Shown here one piece after another: positions 44,829 through 53,728 of a DNA stretch of 64,000 nucleotides. A program made the position numbers and the translations under genes. The DNA is from Sulfurospirillum diekertiae (GTDB lineage Bacteria; Campylobacterota; Campylobacteria; Campylobacterales; Sulfurospirillaceae), in contig NZ_CP039734.2 of assembly GCF_011769985.2 (NCBI RefSeq), positions 682,001-746,000 on the forward strand, given 5' to 3'. How positions within the stretch are numbered: position 1 is the stretch's first letter; each line of letters begins with the position of its first letter. The notes beneath the pieces are model-generated. The model had not been told where the DNA came from and did no database searches. It worked only from the letters and a program-made list of their open reading frames with translations.

Positions 44829-45308
44829 TTACTTTCGGCTACCTGTTTCGCTGTATTGTTTCATGCTTTCAAAGAAAGTATCACGTAAGGTATTTGTATA
44901 AGCCGTAGCTCTTTTGGCATCGGTGATGGTAATCAATGCTTCATTACCAAATTTATCACTTACTTTAGAAAGATCATATGTTAATTTTGATTTATCATTG
45001 AGTTTGGTTAGTGCTTTGAAAAATGCCTCATCCAACTCTTTATTTTTAAGTTTATCATTTTGGTAGAGATAAAGTGCAACACGGTAAACTTCGTCTTTAT
45101 CGGTACTATAAACTTCAACGTATTCAATAGCATTGTCCAGAAGCTTGACATTGAAATAGTTTTGATCCTTCGTTACACAGGAAAACTCTGTACATTTAAA
45201 ACCATTGGCTTCTAGGAAAGTTTTATCTTTACCAATAAGATCATCTAAAAAACCTGCAAAGAGAGAGATATGTGAAGCGATTGCGAGAAAAAGAAGTGCT
45301 TTTTTCAT
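44829..45308 (-). CDS. Small secreted protein of unknown function
   Basis: A 159-residue protein with a signal peptide (MKKALLFLAIASHISLFAG, about residues 1-19). The mature part has two cysteines close together (FKCTEFSCV), likely a disulfide in the periplasm, and a mixed alpha/beta composition. No domain is recognised. It is transcribed toward kup, followed by a short terminator, with the CAU tRNA 51 bases upstream on the same strand. Confidence 0.7.
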   Translation of the reverse strand: MKKALLFLAIASHISLFAGFLDDLIGKDKTFLEANGFKCTEFSCVTKDQNYFNVKLLDNAIEYVEVYSTDKDEVYRVALYLYQNDKLKNKELDEAFFKALTKLNDKSKLTYDLSKVSDKFGNEALITITDAKRATAYTNTLRDTFFESMKQYSETGSRK

Positions 45309-45359
45309 AACATTTACCTTTTTGTATCAAATTAAAAGTAATCAAAACCAAGAAGCAAG

Positions 45360-45436
45360 TGGTGGGTCCTGAGTGGCTCGAACACTCGACCACCCCGTTA
45401 TGAGCGGGGTGCTCTAACCAACTGAGCTAAGGACCC
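45360..45436 (-). tRNA. tRNA with CAU anticodon (elongator Met or Ile2)
   Basis: A full cloverleaf on the minus strand, 77 bases with encoded CCA (45360-45362). The acceptor stem GGGTCCT/AGGACCC, D arm TAGCTCAGTTGGTTAGAGC, anticodon stem CCCCG/CGGGG with loop CTCATAA, and T loop TTCGAGC are all in order. The anticodon is CAU. It is not the initiator, because position 1 pairs and the anticodon stem lacks the three G-C pairs of initiator tRNA. Sequence alone cannot tell elongator Met from lysidine-modified Ile2. Confidence 0.95.
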
Positions 45437-45503
45437 ATTTTAAAGAGTGAAATTGTATCTTTTTTATTGTTAAAAGAATATAAAAATAACGCTACACACG
45501 GGC

Positions 45504-46610
45504 TTAGAGCGAATATTTGATGGAACGGTAGGTCGGGTCAAATCGGAAAGCTAATAGGTTTTCTAAGATACCAAAAAGAGCAAAGAAAGTGATAAAACTA
45601 CTTCCTCCGTAGCTGTAAAAAGGTAATGGAACACCTACTACGGGAGCTAGCCCAATCGTCATAGCAATATTAATGCTCATATAGAAAAATATCAGTAAAG
45701 AGATACCACTGGTGATGACGCGAGCAAAATAGTCTTCTTTCAAAAGAAAATTAAGACTTAAAAGGTGCGTGACTAAAGAGGCATAGCAGACTATGAGCCC
45801 CAATGCTCCCCAAAAGCCAAGACGTTCAACCGTATAGGCAAAGATAAAATCACTCGTAGCGATGGGAAGGAATTTGTAATGTGTTTGGGTTGCTTCACTG
45901 CGTTCTTTTCCTGTTAATCCACCTGAACCAATGGCAATGATAGACTGCTTAACATGGTAACTTGGCTTTTCAGAGATAAAATCAGTAATACGTTGCTTTT
46001 GGTAATCATGCAAACTATTGTACATGAGAGGGCTGCAAATACCAATGATAATGGCTAATGTAATCCATATTTTTTTATGCACACCAATCACAAAAAGCGT
46101 TCCATAGCCCAACAATACTAAAACCATAGCCGTGCCAAGGTCGGGTTCTTTTGCCACAAGTACAAATGGCAATAGAATATAAAAGCTGAGCTTAAAAAAA
46201 GACTTCCATCCATAGCCATTCTCTTCTGGAGGATTGTTCTTGATAAGGTAGGCAAGCATTAAAATAAAAGCGGGTTTGAAAATTTCAGAAGGCTGGATGG
46301 TAAAATGCACAAAGGGAATTTCTAGCCATCTTCGAGCACCTAGTTTTGCAATGCCAAAAAAATCAACACTCAAAAGTAAAATAATCGTGACCCAATAAAA
46401 AAAAGGAATGACCCACTCAATTTTTTTAATAGGGATAATAAAAAAGAGGAGAAACACAACAAATCCAACCGTGTAATAGACAATCTGTTTATTGGCCAGC
46501 ATCGTGTTGGCTTCTGCGATGAGATAATAGGAAATCACGATGATAGGAAGAACGAGTATAGGAATTAAAAAATCAAAATGTGTTAAGATGCGCCTATCAA
46601 TTTGAAACAC
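45504..46610 (-). CDS. rodA: Rod-shape SEDS glycosyltransferase RodA
   Basis: A 368-residue, ten-TM SEDS-family peptidoglycan polymerase. The family region KLGARRWLEIPFVHFTIQPSEIFKPAFILMLAYL and the catalytic Asp motif AKEPDLGTAMVLVLLG are present, as is the late PVVGVPLPFYSYGGSSFI motif. The short N-terminus and rod-type motifs favour RodA over FtsW. It works with PBP2 in side-wall growth. It diverges from the pseudouridine synthase gene with a 57-base gap. Confidence 0.92.
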   Translation of the reverse strand: MFQIDRRILTHFDFLIPILVLPIIVISYYLIAEANTMLANKQIVYYTVGFVVFLLFFIIPIKKIEWVIPFFYWVTIILLLSVDFFGIAKLGARRWLEIPFVHFTIQPSEIFKPAFILMLAYLIKNNPPEENGYGWKSFFKLSFYILLPFVLVAKEPDLGTAMVLVLLGYGTLFVIGVHKKIWITLAIIIGICSPLMYNSLHDYQKQRITDFISEKPSYHVKQSIIAIGSGGLTGKERSEATQTHYKFLPIATSDFIFAYTVERLGFWGALGLIVCYASLVTHLLSLNFLLKEDYFARVITSGISLLIFFYMSINIAMTIGLAPVVGVPLPFYSYGGSSFITFFALFGILENLLAFRFDPTYRSIKYSL

Positions 46611-46667
46611 TCTATCCCTTTGGAAAGTTTTCGCAAGTATATCAAAAATTAGAAGAAAGTAGGCTGT

Positions 46668-47651
46668 ATGGAGTTTACATGTAAAGAGTCAAAAAGGCTT
46701 GATGCCGCGATGAGTGAAGCGCTAGAACTACCGCGCAATCAGGTCGAAAAACTCATTAAAAATATCGGTGTTATGGTCGATGGAAAATTGTGCACAAAGT
46801 GCAGTACGAAGCTTGTGGAAGGCAATGTCATTTGTTATGAGTTTGCAGAGGCTGAACAGAGTTCAAGTGAGTATGAAGTTAATTTTGATGTGCCTATTTT
46901 GTATGAAGATGATGATCTTCTGGTGATTAATAAGCCACCGTTTTTAACGGTTCATGGGGCTCCTAGTGTCAAAGAAGCAACACTCGTGGATTGGCTGAAG
47001 TTTAAGCGTATTAATCTTTCTACTATCAGCGGTGAAGAGCGTCATGGTATTGTACACCGCATCGACAAAGAAACCAGTGGTGCGCTAGTGATTGCTAAAA
47101 ACAATGAAGCGCATTTAAGCCTCTCTTCTCAGTTAGAAGATAAAAGTATGGGGCGATACTATCTCGCCATGATTGATTTGCCTCTCAAAGATAATATTGT
47201 TGTTGAGCTGCCTATTGGACGTAGTGTTAATAATCGTTTGAAAATGGATGTCCTTAAAAAAGATGGACGCATGGCAAAAAGTGCTTTTTCAAAACTTTTG
47301 GTATCTCGTGATGGTAAAAAAGAGCTGATTGCCGCCAAACTTTTTACAGGGCGAACGCATCAGATCAGAGTGCATCTCCAAGCACTCTCTCGCCACATCT
47401 TGGGCGATAGTTTATACGGCTTTAAGAGCCAAAATGGTACAATACCAAGAGTTATGTTACACGCTTATATTTTGTATCTTATGCATCCAAGAACAGGGCA
47501 ATTATTGCAAATAAATGCTCCATTGTGGGATGATTTTGATGCCTATTTAAGACACCATTTCAGTAAGGAAGAGGTAGATGAAAAAATTACTTTGGATAGT
47601 ATCGTTAATGGCTTTAAGCTTCATGATCAGTGGTTGCGAAAAGACGCTTGA
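46668..47651 (+). CDS. RluD-family rRNA pseudouridine synthase
   Basis: A 327-residue pseudouridine synthase: an N-terminal S4-type RNA-binding domain (about 8-60, RLDAAMSEALELPRNQVEKLIKN) and the RluA/RluD catalytic domain with GIVHRIDKETSGALVIAKN (catalytic Asp about 131) and FTGRTHQIRVHL. It converts uridines in rRNA to pseudouridine. The palindrome sits three bases after the start codon, giving MEFTCKES. The last 74 bases overlap the next gene out of frame. It opens the conserved run through the amidase gene, as in C. jejuni from memory. Confidence 0.9.
   Translation: MEFTCKESKRLDAAMSEALELPRNQVEKLIKNIGVMVDGKLCTKCSTKLVEGNVICYEFAEAEQSSSEYEVNFDVPILYEDDDLLVINKPPFLTVHGAPSVKEATLVDWLKFKRINLSTISGEERHGIVHRIDKETSGALVIAKNNEAHLSLSSQLEDKSMGRYYLAMIDLPLKDNIVVELPIGRSVNNRLKMDVLKKDGRMAKSAFSKLLVSRDGKKELIAAKLFTGRTHQIRVHLQALSRHILGDSLYGFKSQNGTIPRVMLHAYILYLMHPRTGQLLQINAPLWDDFDAYLRHHFSKEEVDEKITLDSIVNGFKLHDQWLRKDA
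46674..46685. repeat. TTTACATGTAAA palindrome, start-proximal
   Basis: Exact copy three bases after the start codon of the pseudouridine synthase gene, read as FTCK. Confidence 0.9.
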
Positions 47652-48840
47652 AACACCTAAAGAGCCCGTTGTTGATGCTTCTATGCCCAGAATAGAAGGC
47701 ATTCGTACCTTGGCAGGTTCTACAGAAGTTGGTTTTGAATGGACGCCAATCTACAGTTCACAAATCGAAGGGTACTACTTATACCGAATGGAAGGCAATA
47801 GTATGAAAAAGATTGCCACCATTAAAGACAAATACGTATCACACTATGTGGATACGAAACTAAGACCCAACTCAAGCTATAGCTATCAGATGAGTACCTA
47901 TTCTGCGGACAAACATGAATCTGCGTTAAGTGCTATGGCAAGCGTAACAACAACAGGACTTGTCGCTAACACTCCAACCGTAGGTGCCATTGATTCTGTT
48001 TCATTTATCAATGCGGTCTCAGGATTGCCTGCGTGTATTAAAATTATTTGGAGACCACATTCACAGCAGAATGTAGAATATTACATCATTGAACGTAACG
48101 AATATAAGTCTAATTCATGGGATGAGATTGGCAAAGTTAAAGGTAGATTAAATGCCGAATATATCGACAAAGATATTAAAGATAATTCTGTTTACCGTTA
48201 CCGTGTTAAAGTAAAGACCTCTGATGATGTTGTCTCAAAACCAAGTGATACCGTTGAAGCACATTCAAAACCTCTACCTCGTGGCATTACAGGTGTTAAA
48301 GCAACGTCAGATTTACCTAAAAAAATTATTTTGACATGGAGTCCATCAACGACAAGTGATTTTGCTTATTATAAAATCTATCGTTCTCCAACATCAGGTC
48401 TGTTCTATACTTTTTTTGGCAAAACAGTCAATACCGAGTTTGAAGATTTAATCAACGATAACGGTAAAACCTATTACTACAGAGTTGTAGCTGTCGATGT
48501 TGATGGTCTTGAATCAAAGCAAGATACAACGGTTGCTGGTATGACACTCTCAGCACTGAATGCTCCTTCTGTCAGTTCGGTAAAACATGATGGTAGTTCT
48601 ATTTCCATTTCATGGGCGGGGGATGATAATGCAATCAAATACAGTGTTACCAAAGAATTTGAGATCTCTGGCAAAACAAAAAAACAGAATTTTACAGGTA
48701 TCTTTGAGAGCAATTTTGTTGACCAAGACACCGTTCCTGGTGTAGAGTACAAATATAATATTATTGCAATTGATAAATATGGTATTGCTTCTAAACCTTC
48801 GGATAGTGTGCTTATTACGATTCCAAAGGGATCAAATTAA
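47578..48840 (+). CDS. flpA: Fibronectin type III-domain lipoprotein, FlpA-like
   Basis: A 420-residue lipoprotein: signal peptide with lipobox ISGC (Cys about 20), then four FN3-like repeats of roughly 95 residues, each with Trp near the start (VGFEWTPIYSSQIEGYYLYR; IIWRPHSQQNVEYYIIER; LTWSPSTTSDFAYYKIYR; ISWAGDDNAIKY). The position between the pseudouridine synthase and trmB is that of FlpA in C. jejuni, a surface protein that binds host fibronectin. In a free-living species another ligand is likely. It starts inside the upstream gene (74-base overlap) with GAGG seven bases before the ATG. Confidence 0.83.
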   Translation: MKKLLWIVSLMALSFMISGCEKTLETPKEPVVDASMPRIEGIRTLAGSTEVGFEWTPIYSSQIEGYYLYRMEGNSMKKIATIKDKYVSHYVDTKLRPNSSYSYQMSTYSADKHESALSAMASVTTTGLVANTPTVGAIDSVSFINAVSGLPACIKIIWRPHSQQNVEYYIIERNEYKSNSWDEIGKVKGRLNAEYIDKDIKDNSVYRYRVKVKTSDDVVSKPSDTVEAHSKPLPRGITGVKATSDLPKKIILTWSPSTTSDFAYYKIYRSPTSGLFYTFFGKTVNTEFEDLINDNGKTYYYRVVAVDVDGLESKQDTTVAGMTLSALNAPSVSSVKHDGSSISISWAGDDNAIKYSVTKEFEISGKTKKQNFTGIFESNFVDQDTVPGVEYKYNIIAIDKYGIASKPSDSVLITIPKGSN

Positions 48841-48843
48841 TTT

Positions 48844-50022
48844 ATGCCGAATTTTCATACGCAAACACTGAAACCTTTAAGCTATCCTTGTACGTACAAA
48901 GAGACCACATTTAGTTACGAAGCGCACTCTAAGAGGGGCAATAAACTAGTGATGGCCTCAATGCAAGGAGAGCATTTACTGATTCGTATTCATCAAAAAG
49001 AGGATGGGAATTTACTGGTCAAGGGTGACAAAGTTACTCGCCCAACCCAAGCCTCTTTTTTGCAAAAAGTGTTGATTGATTTTAGAGATGCATGCGAAGC
49101 CAAAGAAATTTATTCCAATATTGAACCTAAGAATTTTTTAGAAGTCAAGCATTCGCCTTACCTCAAAGAGATTGATTTTTTTGCACATCACTTTGACGTG
49201 AAAGGTGAAATTTGGATCGAAATCGGCTTTGGAAGTGGACGACACTTACTTCATCAGGCAAAGAAAAATCCACATATTCAGTTTATTGGTCTAGAAATTC
49301 ATAAGCCATCCATTGAGCAAGTTTTAAAACAATGCGAACTTCAATCAATTGAAAATATTTTAGTTGTCGATTATGATGCACGCTTGTTTATGGAGTTCTT
49401 GCCCTCCAATGTGGTGGGGCGTATTTTTGTACACTTTCCTGTTCCTTGGGATAAAAAACCGCACCGCCGTGTTTTATCTGCGGCTTTCATTGAAGAGGCG
49501 TTACGTGTTTTACATGTAAAGGGTACTTTGGAGCTTCGAACCGACAGTCCACTCTATTTTGAGTTCACTTTTGCGCAGATGATGCAACTTTCCCGTGCCG
49601 ATGTGCATGTGAAAAAAAATGCGGAACTTGAGATTACAAGTAAATACGAAGACCGATGGCGTAAGATGGAAAAAGATATTTACGATGTCATTTTAACCAA
49701 TGAAATGCTTTCTGCATCTATTTCAAAGCCTGATACATTGCATTTTGATGAGCATGTTGATTTTAGAAAAATTCGTGATGTTTTTAAAGATGAATTGTTA
49801 CGAGGAGAGGGCTTTTTTGTCCATTTTGAAGAGCTCTTTGAAATTGATGAACACAGTGGGCTCATTCGCCTCTCTTTTGGTGCAAACGAACGTAATGAAA
49901 AGTGTTATATAGAAATTCAAAAGGGTAAAGTTTCCTATCTGCCAGATGCAATTTTAGCAACGAAAAGCAACAGAGCAGCTCATACATTAATTAAAGAGTG
50001 GTTTCATGGAATATGTGATTAA
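48844..50022 (+). CDS. trmB: tRNA (guanine-N7)-methyltransferase, extended form
   Basis: Methylates G46 of tRNA with SAM. The TrmB core lies in the middle (about 115-290): the SAM site IWIEIGFGSGRHLLHQAKKNPHIQFIGLEIH and the catalytic region FVHFPVPWDKKPHRR, followed by ELRTDSPLYFEF. At 392 residues it is much longer than E. coli TrmB (239): about 110 extra N-terminal and 90 extra C-terminal residues, as in other Campylobacterota. It begins three bases after flpA and overlaps ftsE by 17 bases. One palindrome (49509) encodes LHVK. Confidence 0.88.
   Translation: MPNFHTQTLKPLSYPCTYKETTFSYEAHSKRGNKLVMASMQGEHLLIRIHQKEDGNLLVKGDKVTRPTQASFLQKVLIDFRDACEAKEIYSNIEPKNFLEVKHSPYLKEIDFFAHHFDVKGEIWIEIGFGSGRHLLHQAKKNPHIQFIGLEIHKPSIEQVLKQCELQSIENILVVDYDARLFMEFLPSNVVGRIFVHFPVPWDKKPHRRVLSAAFIEEALRVLHVKGTLELRTDSPLYFEFTFAQMMQLSRADVHVKKNAELEITSKYEDRWRKMEKDIYDVILTNEMLSASISKPDTLHFDEHVDFRKIRDVFKDELLRGEGFFVHFEELFEIDEHSGLIRLSFGANERNEKCYIEIQKGKVSYLPDAILATKSNRAAHTLIKEWFHGICD
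49509..49520. repeat. TTTACATGTAAA palindrome, intragenic
   Basis: Exact copy inside trmB, read as LHVK. Confidence 0.9.
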
Positions 50023-50677
50023 AGCCAATGGCTTAAATATTAGCTATGGGCGAGATGAGCCGATCATTACAGATGCAAGTATGCAAATCAAAGCACAAGA
50101 ATTTGTCTTTATTACGGGCAAAAGTGGTAGCGGAAAATCAACCATTATCAAGTCGCTTTACGGTGAGCTCTTCCCTAATCGTGGTGATCTTAACGTATGT
50201 GGCATTGATTTTAAAAATATTAGTAGTTCAAAGCTTAATCTTTTGAGACGTTATTTAGGTGTTGTTTTTCAAGACTATAAACTGATTGATGAGTGGACAG
50301 TGGAACAAAATGTCATGTTGCCTCTTATTATTGGTGGATTTTCAAAAAGTGTTTGTATCAAACAAGCGCATAAGCTTTTAAAACATGTCAAGTTGTTGCA
50401 TAAAATCAATAAATACCCTTATGAACTGAGTGGTGGGGAACAACAACGTGTTGCTATGGCAAGAGCCTTGGCACACAACCCTGTCCTTATTTTAGCGGAT
50501 GAGCCTACAGGAAATTTGGATAGCTATTCGAGTGAAGTGATTTGGAATTTGCTAAAAGGTGCTAAAGAGCATTTAGGTACGACTGTTTTAGTGGTAACGC
50601 ATAATATCCCAGCATCTCTTGGCATTGATTATAAACACTATTTCTTAGAAGGTGGCGTTTTACATGAGGTCAATTAA
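50006..50677 (+). CDS. ftsE: Cell-division ATPase FtsE
   Basis: A 223-residue ABC ATPase: Walker [10 protein letters not shown] (about 37-45), Q-loop VVFQDYKLI, signature [15 protein letters not shown] (about 138) and Walker [13 protein letters not shown]. With FtsX it forms the complex that controls septal peptidoglycan hydrolysis. The next genes are ftsX and an EnvC-like gene, which fixes the assignment. It overlaps trmB by 17 bases and ftsX by about 14. Confidence 0.92.
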   Translation: MEYVIKANGLNISYGRDEPIITDASMQIKAQEFVFITGKSGSGKSTIIKSLYGELFPNRGDLNVCGIDFKNISSSKLNLLRRYLGVVFQDYKLIDEWTVEQNVMLPLIIGGFSKSVCIKQAHKLLKHVKLLHKINKYPYELSGGEQQRVAMARALAHNPVLILADEPTGNLDSYSSEVIWNLLKGAKEHLGTTVLVVTHNIPASLGIDYKHYFLEGGVLHEVN

Positions 50678-51473
50678 TAGCCATTTTTCGATTATGATTT
50701 CTGTCTTTGTATTGCTCTTTTCATTTCAATTTACAAATGTTATTAAGAGTATTGTCAATGACTATGCAACGAAAATAGTGAATGACTATGCTATTGTTGT
50801 GGTCTCTTCATCAGAGCTCAAAGAAGAAGACCTCAAAAAGCAGATTCCAGAAATTGAGTCTTTATCGGAGATTAGTAGTAAAAAGATATTGGATCGTCTT
50901 AAAAATGATATGTCATCCAAAAACTTGGCTCTTTTGCAAGTCGCTCTTCCAAAATTTTACTCCTTAAAACTTGAGTCTATTCCTAATAAAAAAAGAGTTG
51001 AAGCGATTAAGCAGAAGCTCTTAAGCATTAGTTCGATAACCCGTATTGAAACGTTTGCTAAGACGCATGAAAAGATGTTTAAAATGTTTCTATTACTTCA
51101 GGCAATGGTCTATATTTTTGCATTTTTTGTGGCGTTTGTAGCTATACTCCTCATTTTTAAGCAGATTCGCATTTGGACGTATGAACATAACCGTAGAATG
51201 TCCATTATGACACTTTTTGGTGCCTCCTTTTTTATGAAAAGTGCAATGTTGTACCGTATGACATTGGTTGATTCGCTCATAAGTTCTATCGCGGTATGTG
51301 CAATATATACGATAGCCCCCAAAATAACGATTGTTAAAGATTTTGCAGCAGAACTTGACATTATGCTTCCTGAGTTTGATCTTCTTTTTGAGGGAGGCAT
51401 CCTGATAGGTGCTTCTATTTTATTCTCTTTGATTGCCGTAACCATTGTTTCTCGTAAGATAGGGCGTGTATGA
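50664..51473 (+). CDS. ftsX: Cell-division membrane protein FtsX
   Basis: A 269-residue inner-membrane protein with four TM segments: one near the N-terminus (HFSIMISVFVLLFSFQFT), then a periplasmic domain (about 35-145), and three more (about 150-180, 205-230, 235-265). This is the FtsX layout, in which the periplasmic loop binds the EnvC-type partner. The start is the ATG at 50664, or a GTG at 50652; both lie within ftsE. The 3' end overlaps the M23-family gene by four bases. Confidence 0.88.
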   Translation: MRSINSHFSIMISVFVLLFSFQFTNVIKSIVNDYATKIVNDYAIVVVSSSELKEEDLKKQIPEIESLSEISSKKILDRLKNDMSSKNLALLQVALPKFYSLKLESIPNKKRVEAIKQKLLSISSITRIETFAKTHEKMFKMFLLLQAMVYIFAFFVAFVAILLIFKQIRIWTYEHNRRMSIMTLFGASFFMKSAMLYRMTLVDSLISSIAVCAIYTIAPKITIVKDFAAELDIMLPEFDLLFEGGILIGASILFSLIAVTIVSRKIGRV

Positions 51474-52705
51474 AATTAGGATTGTTGAGTGGTGTGGCGC
51501 TTTTTCTGCCATTAATACTGCTGGCAGCTTCATCGGGTAATACAGCGCAAAAAATTGATGAAAAAGCAAAAACGTTGCAAGAAAAAATGCAAACTGAAAA
51601 ACAAATCCACGGCAAACTCCAAGATATCGCCAACGATATTGTAAACGAAGAAAAAGATATTGAAAAAATTAAAGATAAGATTGAAGAGCTTAGTCGTACA
51701 ATCAACGACTCGCAAGAAGTTGTTCAACAAAAAAGTGAATATTTGGACAAATTGACGAAAGACACTCAAGCACTTTCCTCTCAAAAAAAAGGGTTAGAAC
51801 AAAAAATTATCAAAATTATTGCAGAGGATTTTTCATTTTATTTAGTTTCAGATAGTGATTATTTAGATAATGAAGATGGGATTTTAGTGGATGAAGTGCT
51901 TCAGAAAATGGACACCATTATGCGTAAGGAGTTTGGAAAATTAGCGGCAGATTATAAACAAGTCAATGACCAAATTTACTCTCAAAGCCAGGAAATCAAA
52001 ACGATTCATGGTGAAATCCAAAGTTCAAAAAGTAAAAAAGATGAGCTTGTCGCACTGGAAAAAAAACGTGAAAGTTCCATCCTCGCTCTTAATACAAAAA
52101 AAGAAGGTTACAAAAAACAGTTAGATGATATTCAAAAAGAACGTGATGAAATTAGAACAACACTTGAGCAACTTAAAATTATTAAGGTTCAAGAAGAAAA
52201 TAAACTTTTAGCTGAAAAAAATGCTGCAAAAAGAGACAAAGGGCCTAAAACCGTTGGTGGGGAAGACAATAGTATTAGGCAAATTGGCTCTTCCTATCAA
52301 AACAGTAACGTAAAAAAATATGTTGGAGAGCGAACCATCGCTCCGTTGGATAGTTACAATGTAAAACGTAAATTTGGCGATTATGTTGATCCTATCTATA
52401 AGATTAAAATTTTTAATGAATCTGTTGTTCTGGCATCTTCAACCCCCGATGCTACCGTTAAAAGCGTCTTAAATGGGAAAGTTATCTTTGCTAAAGATAC
52501 TGCCTCTATGGAAAAAGTGGTTATTATCGAAAATGGTGATGAAATTCATACGATTTATGCGCATCTCTCAAAAATTGCACCTACGATTCAGGTAGGACAG
52601 AAAATCAAAAAAGGGTATGTCATTGGTCGTGTTGACAATGATCTTACCTTCGAAGTGACTCAGAAAAATTTTCACATTGACCCACTAGAACTGATTGCAA
52701 AGTAA
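51470..52705 (+). CDS. EnvC-like M23/LytM protein, catalytically degenerate
   Basis: A 411-residue exported protein: signal peptide (about 1-21), a long coiled coil (about 22-260), and a C-terminal LytM (M23) domain (about 300-405). The zinc ligands are not conserved: where active members read H-x-G-x-D there is KIFNESVVLAS, and where they read HLHFE there is DLTFEV, though TIYAHLS remains. That loss is the hallmark of EnvC/NlpD-type activators, which do not cut peptidoglycan but switch on amidases. It lies right after ftsEX and in the same run as the amidase gene (58201), so it probably links FtsX to that amidase. Confidence 0.85.
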   Translation: MKLGLLSGVALFLPLILLAASSGNTAQKIDEKAKTLQEKMQTEKQIHGKLQDIANDIVNEEKDIEKIKDKIEELSRTINDSQEVVQQKSEYLDKLTKDTQALSSQKKGLEQKIIKIIAEDFSFYLVSDSDYLDNEDGILVDEVLQKMDTIMRKEFGKLAADYKQVNDQIYSQSQEIKTIHGEIQSSKSKKDELVALEKKRESSILALNTKKEGYKKQLDDIQKERDEIRTTLEQLKIIKVQEENKLLAEKNAAKRDKGPKTVGGEDNSIRQIGSSYQNSNVKKYVGERTIAPLDSYNVKRKFGDYVDPIYKIKIFNESVVLASSTPDATVKSVLNGKVIFAKDTASMEKVVIIENGDEIHTIYAHLSKIAPTIQVGQKIKKGYVIGRVDNDLTFEVTQKNFHIDPLELIAK

Positions 52706-52734
52706 CTTTTTAGGTCTGTTAGGATAAAATATAG

Positions 52735-53490
<756 letters not shown>

Positions 53491-53500
53491 GGAAAAAAAG

Positions 53501-53716
53501 ATGGAAAGAACAGAAGAAATTACAGCAAGAGCTTTATTGCTTGTCGGTCAAGATCGTTATAAATTAGTCATGATGGTTTCTAAAAGAGCAGAGCAACTTT
53601 CAAATGGTGCAGAGCCTTTGATTAAAGCGGATAAAAACAAACAAAAGTTTACAGACATTGCTCTTCTTGAAATTGCAGAAGGCAAAGTTAGATTAGAATC
53701 TATTACTGACTGTTAA
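53501..53716 (+). CDS. rpoZ: RNA polymerase omega subunit
   Basis: A 71-residue omega subunit: MERTEEITARALLLVGQDRYKLVMMVSKRAEQL matches the conserved N-terminal region that holds beta-prime. It lies between pyrH and spoT, the normal partner of rpoZ. A GGAAAAAAAG stretch precedes the ATG. Confidence 0.92.
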   Translation: MERTEEITARALLLVGQDRYKLVMMVSKRAEQLSNGAEPLIKADKNKQKFTDIALLEIAEGKVRLESITDC

Positions 53717-53728
53717 GTAGTTTGAACA

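Noticed and set aside
45360-45436. Initiator tRNA-Met
   Set aside because: The first acceptor pair is G-C and the anticodon stem lacks the three consecutive G-C pairs of initiators.
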